Shown: positions 7,370 to 15,502, numbered from the stretch's first letter. The stretch is DNA of 16,774 nucleotides from Lentisphaeria bacterium (GCA_019408975.1 DXVA01000062.1:1-16774); one strand, 5' to 3'. Notes: generated by a model not told the origin, from the sequence alone. Program-made: numbers and translations.

Positions 7370-9631
7370 TTATTTCCGGATCGGTTCCACAAGGACCCGT
7401 TCTATACGTACCGTATTTCTGTCCCGTTCCCTGCAATATGCCACCCGGCACCAGACCTTGTAACGACCGGGCTGGATATTGGAAAAACTCAGTTGCAGAG
7501 TCCATGTGCGAGTAAAATAGAAATTGCACGAAGAATCCAGATCGGCGGTAAAATGGTACCAATGATATCCCGGCTGCAAAACTTTCCGGTCTGGAAAACG
7601 CATGGAACTGACAACCTGCTTTTTCTGGCTGTTATAGACACCGGCTTCAAGCGGCAACGAATAACTGCCGGTGACAATATCGGCAATCCGTGCGGTCACA
7701 CCTGTTTCGGCATCGTCATCGTAAACAATCTCCCATTGCGCACTGCCACCGTCAAACAGGGTAAAATCCAAAGCGGAATAAGCAGTATGCGGTCTCTTTT
7801 CAAAACCCGCAGGAACTTTATTTCCATTCTTGAGAATGATTTCGGAATTTTTTTCAATCGCTTTCAACGCGGTCTCGAAAACCGGTCGGAATGTATAATG
7901 TGCAGTAATTTCCGGGTAATCAGTTTCCAGTTCAGAACATGTCTTCAGGAGGCGTTGTTTCAGGACTTCTGCCGCCAACGGGTAAGTTTCCGGAGCATGC
8001 CCTGCCTCTTTCCATTGGGTGCGGTAAATACTGCTGCCCTTGAAACTCAGGAAATCCAGCCCCAGCCTCGCCCTGTGCAGTCGACGCAGATAAACCGGCT
8101 GCTTATACAAGAGTTTTTCAGCCTCATCAAATCGGCGATGAACCTCAAGCAGTTTCGGCAGCGGCAGCATGGAGGCATAAACCTTGGTCGCCGCAGAACC
8201 AAACGGAATATGCGGGCGTGCCCGTTTGGCGCCGTCCCAAAGAGAACGGCGATAAAAATCAACCGCCGCCGCTCCAGGACCATAATATAATTGCAGGAAG
8301 TCCTTATACAGCGCATTTGCATCCCGATAGGGATTTTCCAGCAGTTTAGCCTCAATATAAACCTTCAGATCATACATGTCCGAAGCAAACGGGAACTCAT
8401 GTTCAAAAAACACACCTTTGATTCCGTGATCCGCAAACAGACGCAACGTTTCCGCAATCAGAAATTCGCTGGGATAGGGAAGCAAAGCCTCCATCATGGG
8501 GTAAGTAATTGAATAATCCCAAATCAACAGATTCTGCGTCACCCGCCGCCACGCCGCAAGCCGATCTTGAAACGCGCGGTTTCCCCCGTTCAGGTGGGAT
8601 TGAGCCTGACTGGTCATTGTATCACACAGTCGAATCCACACATTCGGACGTGCTTTCACATCCCCCAAAGGAGGGATCTCCGTCTGCAAATAGGCAAGAG
8701 TAGTAATCACAACTTCCGGATGTTCCGCTTCAACAGCCGCTCCGACCTCATTCAAAAAACGAATCAACGTTCCGGATATCCCCCATTTACGGTCTGACTC
8801 ACTGCATTCCGGGCATTTGCATGAGACAATATTATCATTCTGCGACAGTTCATAAAACCGGGGCAGAGGCAGTCCCGCAGCAGCAGCCTGTGTTTCGCTC
8901 TCACGGATAAACGCTTTTAATTTTTGAATGATCAGCCGGAGAACCTCGCGATTGCTCAAACAAAGCTGTCCCCCCACGCCTCCAATCCGCTTTCCATTGA
9001 CCAGAGAAAAGAACTCCGGATTACTCTCACCATACTGTTTCCACGGAATATAATGTTCAAATGTGTGCGCAAAACCCGGTTTTCCAAAATCCAGTCCGCC
9101 TCCGTAAGCGGAAGGCAGCGTAAAGTTTCCGTCACGGTTCATCCGGTGGCGAGCCTGAAACCGTCCCTGATCCCACGGCAAATCAAAGCGGAATATTTCC
9201 CGTGCCATGAAAAATGGCTTGCCCCTCTCCATTTTTTCCGGAACCGGCAGTTCCTTTCGCCGGGGAACATATTCTTCCTGCCGGTTCCACCAGCGGACGC
9301 CGAGTTTTTCTTCTATGTAATGATAAACGCCATAGAGAATACCGCGCTTCCCGCCGCCCAGAAAGACAACCTGTCTTCCCGAAGGAACTATAACCCATTC
9401 CTCCTCTGCAAGAGATTCAGTATCGGGAACGTTTAATCCGGGAGGTATGACACCGACAAAAAACTCCACTTTTGAAACACTGTCCGATGCCGGACCTGCA
9501 ACAGCCGTCGCATAATGTTTCAACTCCCGTATTGCCGTTTGCTCCGCAGATGTCGGAGAAACCGGTCCATGAATTTCCCAGGCAACCACACAGCCACTCG
9601 CAAACAGCAGAACTGACAATAATTTTATCAT
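7370..9631 (-). CDS. Secreted DUF4838 protein, probable glycan-active enzyme
   Basis: A 753-residue exported protein. The N-terminus MIKLLSVLLFASGCVVAW looks like a Sec signal peptide, cleaved probably near residue 18; a Cys falls at residue 14 but the surroundings are not a good lipobox. A first domain resembling the non-catalytic N-terminal domain of GH67/GH20 enzymes has VVFLGGGKRGILYGVYHYIEEKLGVRWW at about 87-115 (described by position: G92-W115). The DUF4838 core follows, with LSQNDNIVSCKCPEC, where Cys 271, 273 and 276 form a CxCxxC motif common in this family, then IWIRLCD-like VWIRLCDTM, LLIWDYSITYP, and GVFFEHEF. The C-terminal ~150 residues (from about 600) look beta-rich. DUF4838 proteins are often found with carbohydrate genes in Lentisphaerota and Bacteroidota, but I know of no firmly assigned activity. 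The start is ambiguous: ATG 9631 has GAGG 5 nt upstream, while ATG 9646 overlaps the pilin stop as TGATG and would add five residues. Confidence 0.85.
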   Translation of the reverse strand: MIKLLSVLLFASGCVVAWEIHGPVSPTSAEQTAIRELKHYATAVAGPASDSVSKVEFFVGVIPPGLNVPDTESLAEEEWVIVPSGRQVVFLGGGKRGILYGVYHYIEEKLGVRWWNRQEEYVPRRKELPVPEKMERGKPFFMAREIFRFDLPWDQGRFQARHRMNRDGNFTLPSAYGGGLDFGKPGFAHTFEHYIPWKQYGESNPEFFSLVNGKRIGGVGGQLCLSNREVLRLIIQKLKAFIRESETQAAAAGLPLPRFYELSQNDNIVSCKCPECSESDRKWGISGTLIRFLNEVGAAVEAEHPEVVITTLAYLQTEIPPLGDVKARPNVWIRLCDTMTSQAQSHLNGGNRAFQDRLAAWRRVTQNLLIWDYSITYPMMEALLPYPSEFLIAETLRLFADHGIKGVFFEHEFPFASDMYDLKVYIEAKLLENPYRDANALYKDFLQLYYGPGAAAVDFYRRSLWDGAKRARPHIPFGSAATKVYASMLPLPKLLEVHRRFDEAEKLLYKQPVYLRRLHRARLGLDFLSFKGSSIYRTQWKEAGHAPETYPLAAEVLKQRLLKTCSELETDYPEITAHYTFRPVFETALKAIEKNSEIILKNGNKVPAGFEKRPHTAYSALDFTLFDGGSAQWEIVYDDDAETGVTARIADIVTGSYSLPLEAGVYNSQKKQVVSSMRFPDRKVLQPGYHWYHFTADLDSSCNFYFTRTWTLQLSFSNIQPGRYKVWCRVAYCRERDRNTVRIERVLVEPIRK

Positions 9632-9645
9632 ACGCCCCTCTCTCA

Positions 9646-10332
9646 TCAAATATTCTGATCCGCATACCAGATATAGCCACGAGTTCCTGGAGGATTCCCG
9701 ACGAATTCATTTCTGTTTTCCGGAGAAACATGACCGTCCAGAAACAGAATATTGACCTTTCCGTTATGCCGTCCGGAACCAGTCCAGTTATTAAGAACGT
9801 CCCACCATGCGGCGACATAACCATCATGATCAAAATACTGAACGGTTTTGGTCGGATACTTCCAATAAGTGATCTTTCTCCACTCAAGTTCGCTCGGTCC
9901 GAAGCAAACTCCGCCGTTATCGAAACGGGAAATTCCCGGATTGGCGCCGTAACCGAGAAAACGATCTCCATCCAAGTGGGAAAATTCATCAACAATCTTG
10001 CAGGGACAGCGCAATACCGGATGCAGAACCTCCCCGGGCCTCAAGATATCGCTGACCAGCCGGAACCAGCTTGTCCCCAAATCACCAGCCGTTCCCAAAG
10101 TCGGAATAATGTAATCATTATATTGATTCACATACGTCATGACTGCAATTCCCTGTTGCCTCAAATTGCTGGTACATTTAATACTCTGCGCCACAGCACG
10201 AGCCTTGTTTAACGCCGGCAGCAGCATGGCTGCGAGAATGGCGATGATTGCTATTACAACCAGCAATTCTATTAATGTGAAATTTGCCATGTCGGATAAT
10301 GTTGTGCCGCGCTTCCTCATTCCAGATTTCAT
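9646..10332 (-). CDS. Prepilin-like protein, H-x9-DG type (cassette 1)
   Basis: A 228-residue type IV pilin-like or type II secretion pseudopilin-like protein. The N-terminus has a short basic leader (MKSGMRKRGTTLSDMAN) followed by FTLIELLVVIAIIAILAAMLLPAL, a hydrophobic alpha-helix of about 20 residues that anchors and assembles pilins. The residue before the cleavage-site Phe is Asn, not the usual Gly. The glutamate at +5 is present. Near the C-terminus, RHNGKVNILFLDGHV gives the H-x9-DG signature known from DUF1559-type proteins of Planctomycetes and Lentisphaerae. There are four cysteines in the mature part. It lies 14 nt after gntR-1 with GAGG (10343-10340) as ribosome binding site overlapping the regulator's end, and is directly followed by the DUF4838 gene. 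It is probably a cassette-specific surface or secretion component; the function is unproven. Confidence 0.9.
   Translation of the reverse strand: MKSGMRKRGTTLSDMANFTLIELLVVIAIIAILAAMLLPALNKARAVAQSIKCTSNLRQQGIAVMTYVNQYNDYIIPTLGTAGDLGTSWFRLVSDILRPGEVLHPVLRCPCKIVDEFSHLDGDRFLGYGANPGISRFDNGGVCFGPSELEWRKITYWKYPTKTVQYFDHDGYVAAWWDVLNNWTGSGRHNGKVNILFLDGHVSPENRNEFVGNPPGTRGYIWYADQNI
9729..9754. repeat. 26-bp exact repeat, copy in pilin-1
   Basis: This 26-bp segment is identical to 14872-14897 in the second pilin gene. It encodes the NILFLDGH part of the H-x9-DG signature. Identity includes all third-codon positions, whereas the equally conserved hydrophobic N-terminal helix of the two pilins shows many silent differences. 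Confidence 0.9.
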
Positions 10333-10346
10333 TTTTACACCTCGCT

Positions 10347-11423
10347 TTATTTTATTTTTCTCATTGAATCCGTACTTTTTCTTATAAAGAGCAATGGGTG
10401 AATCAGACGGAGCATTTCGGGATTTTCGGGATGCGTCATGTTGTAATCCAGCATGGCGAGCGCCTGTTCCAGATGTTCCCGGATGTCGGGATCATAAACG
10501 GTAAGGGGCGGAACCGTATTCCGGCTGAACCGTGTATTGCCGACGGATGCGACCGCAACATCTTCCGGGATTCTGACCCCCGCCTCGGAAAACCCTGCGA
10601 TGGCACCCACCGCAAGTTCATCATTCAGGCAGATCAGTGCTGTGAAATTCCTGTTTTCCAAAACCTTCACAACTGCTTCGCGCGCTATGTCCATTGGCTC
10701 CTCATGAAACTCCTCATCCAGCTTTTTCAGTGGAATCACCAGATCCGGGGAATAGTCACACCCCATGACAGTCTGCCAGGCGGCAACCTGAATAGACTCT
10801 CCAATGGTGTTGCCGCGCAGGAGCGCAATCCGCTTATGCCCGAGGGAGCGCAAATGTTCCACCAGCAGACGGATTCCCAATGTGTCATCACACAGAATGG
10901 AAGGAATCCCCTCCTGATCCGACCGGTACGACATTGCAACAAAAAGATGCGGGGTTCTGGACAAAAGTTCAGACGGCATCGGAAGTCCCGCAAGAAAAAC
11001 AGTCGGCATGACGTATTCTATGTTGCTCTGAATCTGATTCTGGAAATCATTGGAATCCGTCATGATGAAACGGTATTTCCTGTTGTGCGCCGTCATGACC
11101 TCCGGGATCAGTTTCAGAAAATCCGACACAACGGACCAGATCTGCGGCGTCAGGACAAATGTGACCGGTTTCTCCGTCGGTTTTGCATCCAGAGCCTGCC
11201 GCAGATATGCGCCGGAACCGACTTTTTTCTCCACAATCCCGGCGAAAGTCAGTTCCCGGTATCCTCTGCGGACCGTCACGATATTGACATTCAGCTGCTC
11301 CGCCAATGCACGCTCCGACGGCAGACGGTCCCCGACCCGGTATTTACCACTGGTCAGTCCGCGGATAATCTCGTCATAGACCAGTTTATATTTTAACGTC
11401 TGTTCATTCCTGCAGCGTATCAT
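10347..11423 (-). CDS. GntR-HTH / LacI-type sensor transcriptional regulator (cassette 1)
   Basis: A 358-residue regulator with two parts. Residues about 10-75 are a winged helix of the GntR family (YDEIIRGLTSGKYRVGDRLPSERALAEQLNVN..., with the TVRRGYREL recognition helix and the wing VGSGAYL). The rest is a periplasmic-binding-protein-like LacI/GalR sensor domain: VTFVLTP, VFLAGLP, HLRSLGHKRIALLRG, ALICLNDELAVGAIAGFSEAGVRIPEDVAVASVGN. This is the AraR-like arrangement, which usually senses a sugar. It probably represses or activates the cassette, starting from its own promoter. I chose ATG 11423, with GGGG at 11432-11429; a GTG two codons earlier (11429) is possible. The predicted promoter and a palindromic operator lie directly upstream. 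The gene is 14 nt before pilin-1. Confidence 0.9.
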   Translation of the reverse strand: MIRCRNEQTLKYKLVYDEIIRGLTSGKYRVGDRLPSERALAEQLNVNIVTVRRGYRELTFAGIVEKKVGSGAYLRQALDAKPTEKPVTFVLTPQIWSVVSDFLKLIPEVMTAHNRKYRFIMTDSNDFQNQIQSNIEYVMPTVFLAGLPMPSELLSRTPHLFVAMSYRSDQEGIPSILCDDTLGIRLLVEHLRSLGHKRIALLRGNTIGESIQVAAWQTVMGCDYSPDLVIPLKKLDEEFHEEPMDIAREAVVKVLENRNFTALICLNDELAVGAIAGFSEAGVRIPEDVAVASVGNTRFSRNTVPPLTVYDPDIREHLEQALAMLDYNMTHPENPEMLRLIHPLLFIRKSTDSMRKIK

Positions 11424-11453
11424 CGTCACCCCAAAGTAATCATATAGCGATCA

Positions 11454-11473
11454 AAGTGCATTGCAATGCAGTT
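11454..11473. promoter_or_regulatory. Candidate operator for the cassette-1 regulator
   Basis: TGCATTGCAATGCA (11457-11470) is a perfect 14-bp palindrome, and flanking AA/TT extends the symmetry to 20 bp with one mismatched pair. It lies 3-23 nt downstream of the -10 element, over the likely transcription start, where a bound repressor would block RNA polymerase. A GntR/LacI hybrid encoded immediately downstream is the natural candidate binder. No copy was found in front of the second cassette. Confidence 0.6.
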
Positions 11474-11476
11474 ATA

Positions 11477-11505
11477 ATTATAATCGAAAAACGGAAGATT
11501 GTCAA
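11477..11505 (-). promoter_or_regulatory. Consensus sigma70 promoter of cassette 1
   Basis: On the minus strand: TTGACA (11505-11500), spacer of exactly 17 nt, TATAAT (11482-11477); both hexamers match consensus perfectly. An A/T-rich stretch immediately upstream (11506-11535) could act as an UP element. Such a strong core promoter is usually held down by a repressor, consistent with the palindrome just downstream. Confidence 0.88.
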
Positions 11506-11620
11506 TAGGGAAAATAATTTTTTTTGAATTTTTTAGAACAGAGAACTCTCCGACGACCTGAAAAGAGATCCGGAAAAAATTGGAGATACATAAATTGAAT
11601 TCAATCCTGTCATAATCTGC

Positions 11621-11664
11621 AAAAAGAAACGAGGAAAGCCGGTGAAAAAAATCTCCGGCTTTCC
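11621..11664 (-). terminator. Intrinsic terminator of the LamG-protein cassette
   Basis: Perfect 10-bp stem GGAAAGCCGG/CCGGCTTTCC (arms 11655-11664 and 11633-11642) with a 12-nt loop. On the minus strand it is followed by TCGTTTCTTTTT. It lies about 22 nt downstream of the 1024-residue gene's stop codon and ends cassette 2 before the cassette-1 promoter region. Confidence 0.85.
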
Positions 11665-11685
11665 CCTTGGTGGTGTCAGTTTTAC

Positions 11686-14600
11686 TTACTTCTCCTCCTG
11701 AACCAGAACGGCGGTGAAGTTATCACAGTCCACATTGACTTTCAAAATGTCCCCGTCGATCCGCCCGATCCGGTTACGCCCCATGCTTTCCATATCATAA
11801 GCTGCGAGCTTCGCGCCCGGAGAAAAACCCAGTTTCTTTCTGTCCAGCTGAATCGTCGCCTGCGCCTCTCCCGCATAATTGTTGGGAGCATCCCTCACCA
11901 CAATCAGCAGAGCCTTGCCCGGGCGCAGATACGAGGCAATATATCCTTTGCTTGCCCGGTCGATATCCGACGGGTCCGGCATGAATCCGAATTGCAGCAG
12001 TTTCGCCCCGTTGCCGGAGTCCCAGTAACCATGAAACCTGACATCGTCTTCAGCAATTCCGAATTCGTCAAGCCACATCATACGCAACTCCTCCAGACCG
12101 GATGTGAAAGCGCTTTGCAGATGAATATCGTGCAGAAGCAGCAGCGCCCACAGCTGACGCTGGTTGTTTGCCAGCAGGATTTTGCCGGAGCCGCCGTGAT
12201 CCAGAGTCTTCGTCGTGACGTCATGGAAGCCGGGAACGGTTCCGAACTGGCGGCATGAAAACAGCATCCGGAAAATATCCATGCGGTAGGTATCGAAGTA
12301 GCGTCCTTCCGGCGGAATGCGGTCGCTCCAGACCATGACCTCTCCGTCATAGGTAATATCGGAAAAGCTCAATATGGGAAGAATCGGGCAGCCGCTGACG
12401 TGAATGTAGATGACTCCGTCTTTGGGACGGTACTGCTTGACCAGGGCATAAACCCGCCTGTGGATTTCACGCTGATTGCGGATGTCGCGCGTCGCCCTGC
12501 GAATGCCGCCTTCCCCGATATATCCCGAGCCTGCAAGCTCATTGCTGGAAGCGCCCGGAAGCCAGTCGTCATAATAAAGCCCCCGGACACCGGTCGTGCG
12601 GAACAGTCTGTCAACAGTCCATACATGCCACTCGCCCCAGCTGAAAGCTTTCGTATCGATCGTCTGTTCATTCCATCCGGGGTCTGTGATAAGGCGCTGC
12701 GGCAGGCGCTGCCACTCCTTTTCATAGCGCCGCCATTCGGGAGTGCGTTTATTCAGATCCTTTTTCTCCCGCGTTTCGCGGTATCCGCCGAAGTGCATAC
12801 TGACACACGGAATCTTGTCTTTCAGTACCGAATGGTCCATTTTCTCAGGAAAACCCTCTGCCGGGATCGCTTCGCCGGGAGAGCGTGCCCACCAGTCGTA
12901 ATTGTAATCGACTCTGTTGTGCAGCCGGGGGTCGATATAACGCCGCCCCGCCCGCGTCCAGCCGCGCCAATGCGCCGGACGAGCCTTGACCGGTCCCGCC
13001 TGAAGCATCCAGGACAAGGTGAAAGGCTTATTGATCTTCTTTTTCGCGCCGATCACTTCGACCGTAAAAATCCGTTTTCCGTCCTTTTCGGAACATTGCA
13101 GAGCTTTCGGGTTATCCTCCGGATAGTAAAATTGATCGGATTCGATCATCCATTGCAGACACCGGTCGGGGCTTCCGATTGTGATAACGCCCTTGCTGCC
13201 GAGCGGCGTAACCGGGGAGCGCCAGCCGTTTTCCCATGTCGCGGAACGGCGTGCCTCGTGGAACAGAAGAGACGCTTCTTCGGGGCGGAACGGTATCTCC
13301 ATCGCCAGAGATTCCACATCCATCCCTTGAGACGGCGGGGCGAAAGTAAGGGAATAATCCATGAACCCGTCATATTCCACCGTCACTCTCCCCGTGACCT
13401 TCAAGGCTCCCAGCTCACCCTCTCCCTGCCAGACGGCGCGGGTCGGAGTCGCGGACACCCGGCGGATCGCATGAAATACGAGAGCCTGCTCCTTCCCTCC
13501 GATACAGGTCCGCCAACGGACAGGTTCCGCCAGAACATCACGTCCCTGGTTGATGATCTGCTGCGGCATCAGCGAGCTGCCGAACCGATAGGTGCGCCCC
13601 CACACGGATGCCTGGTCACTTCCGGCTTTCAGCGGTTCAAATCCGGGCAGAACCACATCCGCGCTGCCGAGCGTATTCCCGACCCATGGGAATTCCGGCA
13701 GTTTCTTATAAACGGAGGACACTTTCCGCCCTGTCCCTGAAAGCGTCGCCTCCAGACGGTAATCGCCGGCGGGAATGGAGCCATATTTCAAAGTCAGCGG
13801 TTCGAATCCTCCCTTTCCGGCAGCAGCGGTGGTTTGTGCAATGACGTTTCCGGCAGAATCATGCAGTCTGATTTCCGCCTTCGTGCCCGGTTTCGCCAGA
13901 AGACTGCTCAAAACAACACGGAGGGACTGTGCGGAAACCGACTCTTCAAACGTCAGAGCCAGCTGATCTTCCGCTTTCCGCGGCATCTCTTTTCCCTGCG
14001 CCAGCGCCATCGCCTCCCGAGGAGTCAGCGCCCGGCTGAAAATGCGGAAGTCGCGAATGCCGAACGCACCGTAAGGCTCTTTCCCGATCTTCATCTTTTC
14101 CGCCTGCTGCGGAGCATCGTAAATGATATGCCGCCCTGTATAAAAGTCATCCTCCGCGGAATGTGCTTCCGAAGGACGCCCCACCGTAAATGTTTCACCG
14201 GGATTGCGGAAGACAAAACTTACCGGAAGCAAAGTCTGCTGCTCGCGTCCGTCCACATAAAGACGCACCATCTGTTTCTGCCACGAAAAGGCAAGATGCC
14301 GCCAGACCCCTTTTTCCGGAGCGCCGGCGGAACACCATGCAATACGGTTCCGCTTATTCCAGAGTCCGCCTCCGACCTCAAACGGCTGCCACAGGCGAAG
14401 AACGGCAAAGACCTCGTCTTTTCCCGTCCATTGGAAATATGGGTTCCATACACGCTGCTCCCGCCCTGTATCGCACTCTTTGACGAAGAAAGCAACCGTT
14501 CCCTGTTCCGCCCGGATATTCCCCGTTGCCGGAAACCTGAAAAAATCACCTTTTTTACCGAACAGAAAATAAGGGGTGCCGTCTTTCTCACGCATGATCT

Positions 14601-14760
14601 TCACGTTGCCCGATACATGGCATGCAGTATTGCCCCTCCCCCATATCTGCGGTTTCCCGTCTTTGCCGGCATTGAGTTCAAACGTCTGGTACGGAACACG
14701 TGCGCCATGCAGATTCAACAATCCCGCACAGCAGAAAATCATGATGAAAAACAGTTTCAT
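11686..14760 (-). CDS. Large secreted LamG-domain protein with glycoside-hydrolase-like core
   Basis: A 1024-residue exported protein. A Sec signal peptide is likely at residues 1-20 (MKLFFIMIFCCAGLLNLHGA). Residues about 55-255 are a concanavalin A-like LamG domain: TVAFFVKE, the pair WRHLAFSW and VRLYVDGREQ, and the end signature GIRDFRIFSRALTPREAMAL. Residues about 280-600 look beta-rich, with WVGNTLGSAD resembling the start of DUF6067/GH123-type glycoside hydrolase-like proteins. Residues about 600-960 look like a TIM-barrel-type catalytic region with GVRGLYYDDWLP (Asp 731 and 732) and ITYDGEVMVWSD (Asp 805, Glu 807), both plausible catalytic acids. The tail is a beta-sandwich-like region (LLIVVRDAPNN to the end). 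The start ATG 14760 has AAGGGA about 7 nt upstream. It ends cassette 2 and follows pilin-2 by 25 nt. The exact enzyme family and substrate are not recognised with certainty. Confidence 0.8.
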   Translation of the reverse strand: MKLFFIMIFCCAGLLNLHGARVPYQTFELNAGKDGKPQIWGRGNTACHVSGNVKIMREKDGTPYFLFGKKGDFFRFPATGNIRAEQGTVAFFVKECDTGREQRVWNPYFQWTGKDEVFAVLRLWQPFEVGGGLWNKRNRIAWCSAGAPEKGVWRHLAFSWQKQMVRLYVDGREQQTLLPVSFVFRNPGETFTVGRPSEAHSAEDDFYTGRHIIYDAPQQAEKMKIGKEPYGAFGIRDFRIFSRALTPREAMALAQGKEMPRKAEDQLALTFEESVSAQSLRVVLSSLLAKPGTKAEIRLHDSAGNVIAQTTAAAGKGGFEPLTLKYGSIPAGDYRLEATLSGTGRKVSSVYKKLPEFPWVGNTLGSADVVLPGFEPLKAGSDQASVWGRTYRFGSSLMPQQIINQGRDVLAEPVRWRTCIGGKEQALVFHAIRRVSATPTRAVWQGEGELGALKVTGRVTVEYDGFMDYSLTFAPPSQGMDVESLAMEIPFRPEEASLLFHEARRSATWENGWRSPVTPLGSKGVITIGSPDRCLQWMIESDQFYYPEDNPKALQCSEKDGKRIFTVEVIGAKKKINKPFTLSWMLQAGPVKARPAHWRGWTRAGRRYIDPRLHNRVDYNYDWWARSPGEAIPAEGFPEKMDHSVLKDKIPCVSMHFGGYRETREKKDLNKRTPEWRRYEKEWQRLPQRLITDPGWNEQTIDTKAFSWGEWHVWTVDRLFRTTGVRGLYYDDWLPGASSNELAGSGYIGEGGIRRATRDIRNQREIHRRVYALVKQYRPKDGVIYIHVSGCPILPILSFSDITYDGEVMVWSDRIPPEGRYFDTYRMDIFRMLFSCRQFGTVPGFHDVTTKTLDHGGSGKILLANNQRQLWALLLLHDIHLQSAFTSGLEELRMMWLDEFGIAEDDVRFHGYWDSGNGAKLLQFGFMPDPSDIDRASKGYIASYLRPGKALLIVVRDAPNNYAGEAQATIQLDRKKLGFSPGAKLAAYDMESMGRNRIGRIDGDILKVNVDCDNFTAVLVQEEK

Positions 14761-14785
14761 ATTAATATCCCTTTTGATGATCCAT

Positions 14786-15475
14786 TTAACGGTTGCCGAA
14801 TCCGGCGTTGATGCCCCAGACGATATCCTGATTGGTCTGATGCCGGATCAGCGCAACGGGGGCATTGCCTGCATGACCGTCCAGAAACAGAATATTGGCA
14901 CGGTTGGAGTGGCGTCCCGCATGGTTTTTCCAGTCATCGAACGAGGCATAATACTGCCCTCCATCCATGCCGTCGCCTTCAACGTCGAGAATATGAACCA
15001 GACGTGACGGCTGTCTTCTCACTTCTCCGGCTTTTTTGAAAGAATACCAGTCCCACATGATCGGCGCCCCGAAATCACAGTTGGAACCGTAAGAGTAACG
15101 GTCATATTTCGCCAGCGGTTTGGGATTTGTATTGGAAGGACACCGGAAAAGAGTCTTGTTTTTTTCATAATTGGCAGTTCCGCGCGTCAGATAAACGGAT
15201 GCCCAGCCGACCTCGTCGCACCATGTATTCTCCCCGTTGTTCGTATAAGGCAGATAATCCTTGTTGTCATCCGTGTACATTGCCCCTACGATCCCGAACT
15301 GTTTCAAGGTATTGACACAGGAGATACTCTGCGCCATTGCTTTGGCTTTATTCAATGCGGGCAGCAGCATGCCTGCGAGAATCGCGATGATCGCAATCAC
15401 GACCAGGAGCTCTATCAATGTAAAAACTCCTGTAATTCTCCTTTGCAGCGATACAATTCTGAAGCGCTTTCCCAT
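14786..15475 (-). CDS. Prepilin-like protein, H-x9-DG type (cassette 2)
   Basis: A 229-residue prepilin-like protein, paralogous to the one in cassette 1. The N-terminus is MGKRFRIVSLQRRITGV followed by FTLIELLVVIAIIAILAGMLLPALNKAKAMAQS, with Val rather than Gly before the predicted cleavage site. The +5 glutamate is present. The C-terminal signature is RHSNRANILFLDGH (H-x9-DG). As in its paralogue, four cysteines occur in the mature region, though their spacing differs. The ATG at 15475 has GAGGAG (15487-15482) about 6 nt upstream. It lies 27 nt after gntR-2 and 25 nt before the LamG gene. Between the signature regions the two pilins are strongly diverged, as expected for ligand- or partner-specific parts. 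Confidence 0.9.
   Translation of the reverse strand: MGKRFRIVSLQRRITGVFTLIELLVVIAIIAILAGMLLPALNKAKAMAQSISCVNTLKQFGIVGAMYTDDNKDYLPYTNNGENTWCDEVGWASVYLTRGTANYEKNKTLFRCPSNTNPKPLAKYDRYSYGSNCDFGAPIMWDWYSFKKAGEVRRQPSRLVHILDVEGDGMDGGQYYASFDDWKNHAGRHSNRANILFLDGHAGNAPVALIRHQTNQDIVWGINAGFGNR
14872..14897. repeat. 26-bp exact repeat, copy in pilin-2
   Basis: Partner of the segment at 9729-9754. It begins at the end of the H-x9-DG signature on the minus strand. The bases immediately outside differ on both sides, so the identity is bounded at 26 bp. Confidence 0.9.
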
Positions 15476-15502
15476 TTTAATCTCCTCGCATTATTTATAT
15501 AT

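Noticed and set aside
10398..11396. 332-codon open frame on the + strand
   Set aside because: Antisense to the clearly coding gntR-1 gene; no domain or ribosome binding site support.
11594..11605. Palindrome ATTGAATTCAAT
   Set aside because: Short and AT-rich, located between a terminator and the next promoter region and far from both start sites; likely chance.
12400..13740. 446-codon open frame on the + strand
   Set aside because: It lies fully inside the LamG protein gene on the other strand, has no recognisable domain, and its Arg/Pro-rich composition is typical of an antisense shadow.
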